From an uncultured Clostridia bacterium (GTDB lineage: Bacteria; Bacillota; Clostridia; Christensenellales; Borkfalkiaceae): a stretch of DNA of 49,200 nucleotides. The position numbers and the translations under genes are program-made. Shown here in pieces: positions 33,916 to 41,364 of this stretch. Position 1 is the first letter of the stretch; each line of letters opens with the position of its first letter. Under the pieces are notes generated by a model that did not search any database, was not told the origin of the DNA, and worked only from the letters and a program-made list of their open reading frames with translations. The stretch spans positions 1-49,200 of the forward strand of contig CAMEHL010000002.1 in NCBI GenBank assembly GCA_945917475.1, read 5' to 3'.

Positions 33916-33934
33916 CCGTGTGGGAAAAAACGGT

Positions 33935-33982
33935 AAAAAAAGCGGCGCAGCGATTGAAAATCGCTACGCCGCTTGCTTTTAT
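33935..33982. terminator. Bidirectional terminator between aro operon and SipW-type operon
   Basis: Stem AGCGGCG-AGCGAT with one internal mismatch (33941-33954 with 33959-33972). Plus strand: followed by TGCTTTTA. Minus strand: followed by TTTTTTTACC, a good terminator for the gene ending at 34004. Nineteen bases are identical to the terminator near 13238. Confidence 0.85.
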
Positions 33983-34003
33983 CGGTATTGAGTTTTAATA
34001 ACT

Positions 34004-36640
34004 TTAAGCGTTATTAGTTCTGTCCTGTAATTTTTCATTAGCAACGGTTTTGTCTTCGCCCCAGTCGTTGCCGCCGATATCGTATTGTATGCCGTCAGCA
34101 AGAGACTGCGCTTTCATTACTTCGTCCGCGCCGTCGCCCGAGTCGGTCGCCGTGTTGTCGCGGATAGTAATCTGCGTATCAGCGCCGACGTCTCCGAAAC
34201 GGATAATGCGGTCTCCGATATTAGCAAAGGTATTGCCCGTTATAACTACCTTCTTGTGGTTTACCGCTTCCGACCCCGACTGAATCGCAATAGCGTTATG
34301 TCCCGTCGTATCGAACGAGCAGCCCGTTACGGTTATGCCGTTTATTTTTTGCGTGTAAATGCTCTGGTAGCAGTTATTAAACGTGCAGTTTTCAACGGTA
34401 AGATTTTTCACGTTGCCGTTGTTGTTTTCGTTATAATAACGCAATCCCTGACCGTTTGCAGGTGCGATATCGCCAGTTGTGAAACTGCAATCTTTAAATT
34501 TTACGCCGTCGATTACCGTTGTGTCTAAAGAAGACGAGATTTCCGTTTTTGCGGTGAAGTTAATTCCTTCGAAAGCGATATTGCTGAATTTGTGCGTAAG
34601 GTAGTACGCGCTGCCGCTTGTATAAGCCTTGTCGAGAACGTAATCGTGAACGGTGCCGTAATAATGTCCCGAACTTGCGATTAAACCGTCAACGCTTACG
34701 GTTGCGCCGTCTGCCGCCTTAAAAGTAACTTTGTTGATATTGCGAACGTAATATGCGGAAGCGGACCAGTCTGTGCTTGTTTTGATTGCATAGAATTCGT
34801 CGAAAGTCTTTTTGTTTTCTTCGGAAACGCCGCCTATATAATATTGAGTATTGCTGCCGGCGTACTTCGTCGCGCGGCCGAGTTCTATTTTTGCGTAATT
34901 GCCCGATTCGAGAATAATCGTCTTTCCGTCGATAGAACCGAATTTGCCGTCGATATAATCCTGCAAGTTAGCGGGATTTGCGACGATGGCAGTGATGTTG
35001 GCGGTGTAGCCGCTTCCAAGCACGCCTGCCCTATGGTCGACAACGGTAAACAGATATGTATGCTCGGCGTTCTTCAACATATAATCGCCTGCGCGAAGGG
35101 CATAGACTATAACGCCGTTATGTACACTCGTCGTATTGTGGTCGCCGAACGTGGTAATTTCGCTACCGTCCGCATTAAGCACGGTATACGTGCCTGCGGC
35201 AATATCGGGGAGAGCCACTTCCATCTGATAAACTATATCCGTTTCGTCGGTTACGATGGGGGTAAGGTTGTGATTGTCGAAGTGGGTAAGATAGAGCGAA
35301 ATATTATTGTTGCCCTTAACTTCCGCGTTGAACGCGCTGCCTTCCGTGGGGCGAACGTACTGCGCATAGTCCCAGATACGCACGATTGCGCCGTTGTCGG
35401 AAGTGTTATTGTTGATAATTAGGTTCTTTTCCGTTCCCGTATAGCCTTTTCCCGCATAAATATCGTAAGCGATGTTAAGCCCCTTAAAGGTGTTGCCGAT
35501 AATTTCTATTTTTTCGGGCGTGTTGTTGTCGTCCATAGTATCGAACGCGCAATATTTAAAGTTTTCAAACGTGCAGTTTTTAACCGTAATTTTGCTCTTG
35601 CAGAAAAGGAACGCACGGTCAACGAGATTGTTTCCGTTAAAGCGGCAACCGTCGAGAGTGAAATCGTTATGGGGCGCGGTGTAAGCGTTGAGTGCGCCTC
35701 TCGTCGCCCAGCCGCTGATTCCGCTCTGTTCTGCGCCGACTTCTACCCAGACGTTCTTTAAAGTAACGTTATCCGCTAAAAGTTGAACGTTTTTATCCGC
35801 CGTGGTAACAAAAACCGTAGAATCGGCTTTGGTTGCTCCGATAATGCCTTCTACCGTAACGCCTTTCGTCGATACCGTGAACGGCGCGTACGTGCCGGGG
35901 CGCGCAAGGCGAATCACGTCGTTTTCCTGCGCGAGGTTAAGCGCGTCCGCAAGAGTATCCGTTTCTATGCTTCTGCCGTCGCGGATAATCCAGGCTTCGC
36001 CGTCGAATACGTGGACGTTACCCTGTACCGCTTCTACCGAGTAGGAAAGAACGCAGGATTTGCCCTGATATTCGTTACCCGAGCCTTGGGGAAGTTCTAT
36101 CGAAACGGGAATGATTATGTCGCTGCTGCCCGCTTCGAGCGCGTTCCAGTGCGAATAAGTCGTCGTTCCGCCGTAAACCTGTTCTTCCGCGCCTATCTTT
36201 ACGTTAAGTCCGCCGAAAAGGCCGTCGTCTTCGGTAACTTTGATTACCGTGCGGTATTGAACCGCCACGTTGCTGTCGTTATTTATTACGATATTGAACG
36301 ATACTTTGTCCATAGGCGTTATGCGGTTTAACGTAACCGTGTTTGCCGCCGTAGATACGCTCGCAAAACCGCCGTTAGCAAAATAATAGCCGCTGCCTGC
36401 CGCTTCGGAATACTCCGACGTGCTTATGACAAGGTCGTATTCGGACGTTTCGGCGTTCCACGACCCCGAGTATGCCTGCAAGTTTGCGACCGTCGCCTTT
36501 ACGTCTACCGTACCCGAAGATATGGCTACGTTCACTTTGCTTTCGCTCGTAAACAGGGCGAAAGTGCCGCCGACGGCGAGACTTGCGCACATTGCGATCG
36601 TCGCTACCGCCGATGCAATAACTTTTGTTTTCTTTTTCAT
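34004..36640 (-). CDS. Large surface protein: SipW-type signal peptide plus beta-helix repeats
   Basis: 878 residues. The N-terminus KVIASAVATIAMCASLAVGG then TFALFTSES is a SipW-dependent signal peptide of the TasA/camelysin type, cleaved near residue 30. Residues about 30-215 form a TasA-like beta-sandwich (VDVKATV, NDSNVAVQYRTVIKV). From about 215 to the end are right-handed beta-helix repeats typical of pectate-lyase-like folds: VTLKNVWVEV, KITVKNCTFENF, KIEIIGNTFKGL, VKNLTVENCTFNN, ITVTGCSFDTTGHNAIAI, KVVITGNTFANIG. No catalytic site was recognised, so adhesin or matrix function is inferred. Its first 145 bases are about 90% identical to those of the next gene upstream. AAGGAG precedes the ATG. 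Confidence 0.82.
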   Translation of the reverse strand: MKKKTKVIASAVATIAMCASLAVGGTFALFTSESKVNVAISSGTVDVKATVANLQAYSGSWNAETSEYDLVISTSEYSEAAGSGYYFANGGFASVSTAANTVTLNRITPMDKVSFNIVINNDSNVAVQYRTVIKVTEDDGLFGGLNVKIGAEEQVYGGTTTYSHWNALEAGSSDIIIPVSIELPQGSGNEYQGKSCVLSYSVEAVQGNVHVFDGEAWIIRDGRSIETDTLADALNLAQENDVIRLARPGTYAPFTVSTKGVTVEGIIGATKADSTVFVTTADKNVQLLADNVTLKNVWVEVGAEQSGISGWATRGALNAYTAPHNDFTLDGCRFNGNNLVDRAFLFCKSKITVKNCTFENFKYCAFDTMDDNNTPEKIEIIGNTFKGLNIAYDIYAGKGYTGTEKNLIINNNTSDNGAIVRIWDYAQYVRPTEGSAFNAEVKGNNNISLYLTHFDNHNLTPIVTDETDIVYQMEVALPDIAAGTYTVLNADGSEITTFGDHNTTSVHNGVIVYALRAGDYMLKNAEHTYLFTVVDHRAGVLGSGYTANITAIVANPANLQDYIDGKFGSIDGKTIILESGNYAKIELGRATKYAGSNTQYYIGGVSEENKKTFDEFYAIKTSTDWSASAYYVRNINKVTFKAADGATVSVDGLIASSGHYYGTVHDYVLDKAYTSGSAYYLTHKFSNIAFEGINFTAKTEISSSLDTTVIDGVKFKDCSFTTGDIAPANGQGLRYYNENNNGNVKNLTVENCTFNNCYQSIYTQKINGITVTGCSFDTTGHNAIAIQSGSEAVNHKKVVITGNTFANIGDRIIRFGDVGADTQITIRDNTATDSGDGADEVMKAQSLADGIQYDIGGNDWGEDKTVANEKLQDRTNNA

Positions 36641-36736
36641 ATTATATTATCTCCTTGATTTACTGTTGGATAAGTTGGAATTTGCCCGTCCGCGTGCCTT
36701 AACGGGGACGGGCGTGTTCCGTTATAAACAGGGGTA

Positions 36737-38272
36737 TTATGCAATCGAGTCTATGCAGATTTCGCTGTTAGCGATGTATCCCGTGATACCCGCCGCGTTT
36801 TCGCCGATTGCGCAGTCGTGCGAAGAATCGCCGTAGGAAACGTAATAGTTCGCGTAAGCAGCGTAATAATACGGGACTGAGCCAAAGTAGGACGGGTTAT
36901 AATGTCCCGAAACGGAGGTCGGGGTATGGAGAATGCAGTAGTTCTTTAACGGGCTGTCGCTGCAAACGACGGGGATATCGGTAAGTTCTACAATGCCTTC
37001 AAATTGATAACCTGATTTTTCTTCGAACGTATTGTTGGTTACGGTAACGTTATTTATAATCGTTCTGTCTTCGTTCGCGCTGCTGCGCAAAACTAAACCT
37101 GCAAGTCCGCCCATGTTATAAGTACCCTTAATCGTGTTGTTTGAAGAAGTGCAATCGGTAAACGTTATCTGTGCGTTGCGGTCGGCAGCCATACCTACGA
37201 ACGCGCCAATCTTTCCGAAACCTTCTATCTTGCTGTATTTTACGGATACGTTCTCGAAAACGCAGTTGCCGTAAACGTATCCGACGATACCGCCGACGAC
37301 GTTTCTGCTTAAACCTTCGTTTATCTTGCTGTATTTGAACGAAATGTTTTTAATCGTCGTTAAGCCTGCCGAATCCTGCGAGAAAACGCCCGCGCCGTAA
37401 CCGGAATTCAATCCGCCCATTGTCGCCAGATAGGAGACTGTATAACCGTTACCGTCAATGGTGATGCCGCTGTTGTCTGCCGCTCTTAAATTAACGGGTT
37501 TCCATACCAGCCCCGTATTATAGAAACTGATATTGCGCATAATCTGTATCGTTTTATTCTTATAAGACGTTCCTGCATTTACGCTCTTGCCCCAGTTCAT
37601 AAAATCGGTCGCGGTGTAAACGTACACGTTGTTTTCGGTATCCTGATTTTCTACCGTCGCGTTGCCTTGTACCGCTTCTACGCAATACTCTATCTGGCAC
37701 GATTTATTCTGATATTCGTCGTCTGCCGTAATCGGAAGTTCGATTTCGACGGGAATCGATTCCACGTTATTTTGGTCGGGAGAAAGCGTTGTCCAGTCGG
37801 AAACCGCCGTCCAGCCCTGATATGTATCGCCGTTTATCGTGATGTTTAATCCCGAGAAAAGACCTTTATCCGTTTTCGCCATCAGAAGCGTGCGATACTG
37901 TACCGCAACGTCGCTGTCGTTGGTAACGTCTATTTTGAACGTTACTTTGTCGCCCGGCGTCATTTTGTCGAGTTTTACCGTGTTTCCGTCGGTAATCTTT
38001 GCAGTGCCGCCGTTAGTAAATGCTTCGCCTGCGACGTTCGCGTATTCGTACTTAAATCCGTTTTCGTCTACGAGCGTTCCGTCTTGCGCCGCTTGCGCAG
38101 AGTAAAGGGCAAGTTCGCTTGCTTGCGCCACAACGTCTACCGTGCCCGAAGATATGGCTACGTTTACTTTGCTTTCGCTCGTGAACAGGGCGAAAGTACC
38201 GCCTACGGAGAGACTCGCGCAGAGTGCGATTGTCGCTACCGCCGACGCAATAACTTTTGTTTTCTTTTTCAT
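36737..38272 (-). CDS. Surface protein: SipW-type signal peptide plus GLUG-like repeats
   Basis: 511 residues. The SipW-type signal peptide is almost identical to that of the downstream 878-residue protein. A TasA-like domain (about 30-210: NDSDVAVQYRTLLMAKTDKGLFSGLNITI...SCQIEYCVEAVQGN) follows. The C-terminal part has repeats resembling the GLUG motif: ITIDGNGYTVSYLATMGGLN, NVVGGIVGYVYGN, GKIGAFVGMAADRN and YNMGGLAGLVLRS. Such repeats occur in bacterial adhesins. It probably assembles at the surface with the other SipW substrates of the operon (inference). AAGGAG lies before the ATG. Confidence 0.8.
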   Translation of the reverse strand: MKKKTKVIASAVATIALCASLSVGGTFALFTSESKVNVAISSGTVDVVAQASELALYSAQAAQDGTLVDENGFKYEYANVAGEAFTNGGTAKITDGNTVKLDKMTPGDKVTFKIDVTNDSDVAVQYRTLLMAKTDKGLFSGLNITINGDTYQGWTAVSDWTTLSPDQNNVESIPVEIELPITADDEYQNKSCQIEYCVEAVQGNATVENQDTENNVYVYTATDFMNWGKSVNAGTSYKNKTIQIMRNISFYNTGLVWKPVNLRAADNSGITIDGNGYTVSYLATMGGLNSGYGAGVFSQDSAGLTTIKNISFKYSKINEGLSRNVVGGIVGYVYGNCVFENVSVKYSKIEGFGKIGAFVGMAADRNAQITFTDCTSSNNTIKGTYNMGGLAGLVLRSSANEDRTIINNVTVTNNTFEEKSGYQFEGIVELTDIPVVCSDSPLKNYCILHTPTSVSGHYNPSYFGSVPYYYAAYANYYVSYGDSSHDCAIGENAAGITGYIANSEICIDSIA

Positions 38273-38352
38273 TTTTTTATAACTCCTTATTAAAATTTTT
38301 CCTGTTTAAATTGTCTTGATTGTTCTGCTTTTTGTTTTGTTTTTCTGTTCGA

Positions 38353-38982
38353 TTACGGTTCGGCGGTGAGTTGAACGGCGTTTATCAACAAATCGAAACT
38401 CGCTTGTTCGTTCTGCGCCGCGTTGTTTTCGTCAAGGTCGTCGAATGCGATTTTAACGGAAAATACTTTCGCGCCGTCGTTTTTCGCCATAGTCTGCGTC
38501 GAGATTATCGCTACGCCGTCGTTGCCCGTGAACGCGGACAGATAGCCTTTGTCTGTGCCGTCAACAAACACTTTCAACTGCTCTGCCAGCGCGTTGCTTG
38601 CGGATGTGAGTTTTATTATAATGTCGTAACCGAACGAAACGTCGCCGTCGTTGGTAAGTCTTAGTGTTGCGGCGTAATAAGCGCCGGGTACGATTTTTTC
38701 GTTTGCGCCAATTCCGAAAACGTTAATATTGCCCGTGTCGGTATCGGTTAAATCAACCGTCTGCGAGTCTTCGGTAACCGTGAGATAGCCCGTTTCTTCG
38801 TCGAGAGACGTTTTGGTAAGACTTGTTCTTTCGAGTTTTACCTTTAACGACCCCGCCGTAAGATGGTTTTCCACGCGTACGCTGTCGCTCCACAGCGCGA
38901 CCGTGCTTCCCACGACCAAGGCAGTACAAAACAGTATCATCATACACGTAACGATTATTGATCTGACTTTGGTTTTGCCCAT
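38353..38982 (-). CDS. TasA-like protein with SipW-type signal peptide
   Basis: 209 residues. N-terminal RSIIVTCMMILFCTALVVGS then TVALWSDS matches the SipW-type signal pattern (hydrophobic core followed by G-T/S-x-A-L/Y-x-S/T-D). The remainder is a single predicted beta-sandwich with LRLTNDGDVSFGYDIIIKL, like the TasA/CalY core. It is the best candidate for a fibre-forming or anchoring subunit of the system. AAAGGAGG precedes the ATG. Confidence 0.78.
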   Translation of the reverse strand: MGKTKVRSIIVTCMMILFCTALVVGSTVALWSDSVRVENHLTAGSLKVKLERTSLTKTSLDEETGYLTVTEDSQTVDLTDTDTGNINVFGIGANEKIVPGAYYAATLRLTNDGDVSFGYDIIIKLTSASNALAEQLKVFVDGTDKGYLSAFTGNDGVAIISTQTMAKNDGAKVFSVKIAFDDLDENNAAQNEQASFDLLINAVQLTAEP

Positions 38983-39047
38983 ATTGACTGTTCCTCCTTT
39001 TTTTAATATTTATCCGATTCGCTCTTTATCTGGGCGATAAGATACGG

Positions 39048-39770
39048 TTATTCGGCTTTTACGTCCGCCGCGTTTTTCGCGTTCGCATAGTTAAGTTTGC
39101 GGCGGAGTTTCGCCTGTTCTTTTTTATAAGCCCTTTCTTCTTCTATTGCCTTTACCGCAATGGAAATGCTGTCTTTTACCGCCGAAAGAGTAGCCTCGTC
39201 CGTTACCTTTATCGAAACGGGGGCTTGTTTTACGGCGACTTTGTTGTCGTTTACGTAATTCTTGAACGCGAGATTGGGTATGACCAACTCGCATATTATT
39301 ACGCCGCGTCTGATTTTTATTTTCACGAAAGTGCTTCTGCCCACTTTGTATTCTTCCGCCCCCGAGTTTTTATAGCGTTTGCTTCCGTCTACCGCCATCG
39401 CGCACCGCACTATTTCGTCGTAATATCCCTTTTGTTCCGCGGAAAGTTCCAGATATTTTTCGTCCAGCGTAGAACGCTCCGCCGAAAACGCTATCGTGTT
39501 TTCGGAAAGTTCCGTTGCGTTCGCCGCGGCTGCCGCGGTTTCAGGCTGCTCTTCGGCAGGGCGGCTCATTGCCGCGCAAACGGCGTATTCCGTTCCGTTC
39601 GCTTCGAACGCGTCGGTGTCGGGCAGTTTCCCGACGGACAGCGATTGGGCGGCTTTGCGTTTTTGCCGTTTCTCCTTTTCTTCAAGCACCACGTCGCGAC
39701 CTGCTATAAACACGAAAAAAATGCCTATAAGAATTGCCGCAACGATAAAAATGTTAATCATTACTTCCAT
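39048..39770 (-). CDS. Single-pass membrane protein of unknown function in the SipW-type operon
   Basis: 240 residues from ATG 39770, chosen because AAGGAG lies eight bases upstream; an in-frame start at 39860 lies inside the peptidase gene. One N-terminal helix (about 4-24, INIFIVAAILIGIFFVFIAG), then a basic juxtamembrane segment, an Ala/Glu-rich linker (about 60-100), and a globular C-terminal part (about 105-240) with RRGVIICELVIPNLAFKNYVNDN. I do not recognise the fold. Conserved placement between a SipW peptidase and its substrates suggests an accessory in assembly or export, comparable in position but not sequence to TapA (inference). Confidence 0.7.
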   Translation of the reverse strand: MEVMINIFIVAAILIGIFFVFIAGRDVVLEEKEKRQKRKAAQSLSVGKLPDTDAFEANGTEYAVCAAMSRPAEEQPETAAAAANATELSENTIAFSAERSTLDEKYLELSAEQKGYYDEIVRCAMAVDGSKRYKNSGAEEYKVGRSTFVKIKIRRGVIICELVIPNLAFKNYVNDNKVAVKQAPVSIKVTDEATLSAVKDSISIAVKAIEEERAYKKEQAKLRRKLNYANAKNAADVKAE

Positions 39771-39795
39771 AAATGTTTCTCCTTTTCGGCTCAGT

Positions 39796-40584
39796 TTAAT
39801 TTCCGTCGCAGTTATCGGACGGATTCTCCGCCGCATTTTTCTGATTTTGTAAAAGTGCAAGCCGACGTTTCAGTTCTTCTATTTCTTCGGTTTGCCGTTG
39901 CTCTTTTTCCTTTGCCTTTTCCTTTTTGTCCGCGCTTAATACTCTCACGAGTCTTGCGATTTCAAAGCCGATTATGATAAAGCAGGGGATTATAATAAGG
40001 CAAATCACGCCCACGGTTGTTTTGAACGCATATACGATTATGCCGAGAATATAACTCTGTCCGGTTACCTTGCCTATTATATAATTCGGGCTGTCCGTCA
40101 GAGAAGTGTCTATTGTTTGCCGCAACTGTTCCGAATCGGCGTTTTTGTTGTCGCCTTCGAGCGTGATGATATACCCGCCCGAATCCTTTTCTTCTATTGA
40201 AACGATACGGTGGGTTATGGTTTCCTGCCTTGTGTAAACGTATCTGAAAGTAAGCACGTCGCCGACTTTGAGACTTGCGTACCACTCTTTTTTTTGTTCT
40301 TCGTCTTCGGGCGCAACCTGCACGAAGATACATGATTTAACGGGAATACTTTTTATTCTGTATCCGCTTACGTCCGTCAGTTCGCATTTATCCATAGAGT
40401 CCGAGCGGACGAAACGCAGTTGATACCCGAACACGGTCGCCGTCCCGTCGCTGTCCTTTTTGGACGCTATGCTTAATACGAGAGCAAATAATGCAAAGAG
40501 TATTATGAAAAAAAGCGCCACGTCGACCGTAACGCGCAGCACTTTCTTTATCTTCGGTTTTTTTTCCGCCTTTTCGCTATTCAT
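39796..40584 (-). CDS. sipW: SipW-type (ER-type) signal peptidase I
   Basis: 262 residues. An N-terminal membrane anchor (about 21-40), then the catalytic Ser63 in VRSDSM and His124 in ITHRIV. This is the Ser-His arrangement of ER/archaeal-type signal peptidases, not the Ser-Lys pair of ordinary bacterial enzymes. A downstream GDNKNADSE region and a second membrane segment (about 185-210) follow. The C-terminal tail is a charged coiled coil. SipW processes TasA-type substrates in Bacillus; here four proteins with matching signal peptides surround it. Confidence 0.92.
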   Translation of the reverse strand: MNSEKAEKKPKIKKVLRVTVDVALFFIILFALFALVLSIASKKDSDGTATVFGYQLRFVRSDSMDKCELTDVSGYRIKSIPVKSCIFVQVAPEDEEQKKEWYASLKVGDVLTFRYVYTRQETITHRIVSIEEKDSGGYIITLEGDNKNADSEQLRQTIDTSLTDSPNYIIGKVTGQSYILGIIVYAFKTTVGVICLIIIPCFIIIGFEIARLVRVLSADKKEKAKEKEQRQTEEIEELKRRLALLQNQKNAAENPSDNCDGN

Positions 40585-40605
40585 TGTATTTCCCCAAAAA
40601 ACATA

Positions 40606-41079
40606 TCACGAACGTTTTGCGTTCAGGTCGATATAGAAAGTTATATCGCTTTCCTGAGTTTCGTTGCTCGCGGATTCGGACATCGTGTAACTCAGAGTTA
40701 TTACGGAAGTGTTGCCGCCGAGCGCAACGGTATCGCCTTTAAGCAATTCTCCCAAAGGTTTTTCGATTATTGTATTTTCCGTTATTATTGCTACGGTAAC
40801 GTAATCTTTAAGCACGCCGTCGTCGTCGCCCTGAAAATTTAACGTTACGTCGTATTCTCTCGCGTTATCGCCCGCAAGGTTTATAACGTATTCGGCGGTT
40901 TTGCCGGGGTAAAGGTTACCGATTTCCGCTTTTAAGGTTCTGTGCGTATTGCCGTCTACGACGACAGTCGTATTATCGCTGAGTTTTGCGTCCGAACGGT
41001 TAGACCACACGATTGATATTCCGGTAAAAGATATTATTACGGTAACGATGCTTAAAATGAACAGTAGTTTCTTGCTCAT
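40606..41079 (-). CDS. Small TasA/camelysin-like exported protein, first gene of operon
   Basis: 157 residues from ATG 41079, preceded by GGAAGGA; an in-frame TTG at 41091 has no ribosome site. The hydrophobic N-terminus (LLFILSIVTVIISFTGIS then IVWSNRSDAKL) is a SipW-type signal or anchor variant. The rest is a compact beta domain (LKAEIGNLYPGKTAEYVINLAGDNAREYDVTLNFQ) as in TasA-type proteins. It lies 47 bases downstream of the inverted repeat of the proposed switch, so it is the first gene to be controlled by it. Confidence 0.75.
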   Translation of the reverse strand: MSKKLLFILSIVTVIISFTGISIVWSNRSDAKLSDNTTVVVDGNTHRTLKAEIGNLYPGKTAEYVINLAGDNAREYDVTLNFQGDDDGVLKDYVTVAIITENTIIEKPLGELLKGDTVALGGNTSVITLSYTMSESASNETQESDITFYIDLNAKRS

Positions 41080-41120
41080 AATTCCTTCCAAAAATTTTTC
41101 AATAAACCTGTTTAAGCAAT

Positions 41121-41159
41121 AAAAAAGTTCGCGGATTAATCTAATCCGCGAATCTTTTT
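41121..41159. terminator. Terminator formed by the left inverted repeat (OFF state)
   Basis: Arms ttcgcggatta (41128-41138) and taatccgcgaa (41142-41152), 11 bp with a 3-base loop. On the minus strand it is followed by C then TTTTTT (41126-41121), so it would stop read-through into the SipW-type operon. On the plus strand five T follow. Inversion of the 174-bp segment would replace the right arm and destroy the hairpin. Confidence 0.8.
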
Positions 41160-41300
41160 CCGTTTTTTGTCCAAAAATCGGATATAAACAGGTGATTTTT
41201 TCGTTTTTTTACGATTTTGTTTTGTTTTTGTTGACAATTTATATATATAATGTTATACTATGTAAAAAAACTAGTTCATCTATTAGATTAATCCACGAAC
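41127..41300. promoter_or_regulatory. Proposed invertible promoter segment (174 bp, 19-bp inverted repeats)
   Basis: Left repeat 41127-41145 (gttcgcggattaatctaat) and right repeat 41282-41300, whose reverse complement is gttcgtggattaatctaat: 18 of 19 match. Between them is one perfect promoter facing right and no ORF. The segment lies between the SipW-type operon (left, minus strand) and a tyrosine recombinase gene. Inversion would point the promoter at the operon. The sequence supports the repeats and promoter; invertibility is inference from the arrangement, which resembles recombinase-driven switches known in Clostridioides and Bacteroides. Confidence 0.78.
41231..41259 (+). promoter_or_regulatory. 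Promoter inside the proposed invertible segment
   Basis: TTGACA (41231-41236), 17-base spacer, TATACT (41254-41259), facing right. In this orientation it drives only a short transcript from about 41266 that meets eight T at 41323-41330, before the 3' end of the convergent recombinase gene. Confidence 0.88.
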
Positions 41301-41364
41301 AAACGGGGGCGGAGAGTTCTCGTTTTTTTTGTTGCCGTTTACAGGAAAATCTTGCCGAGTTTGT

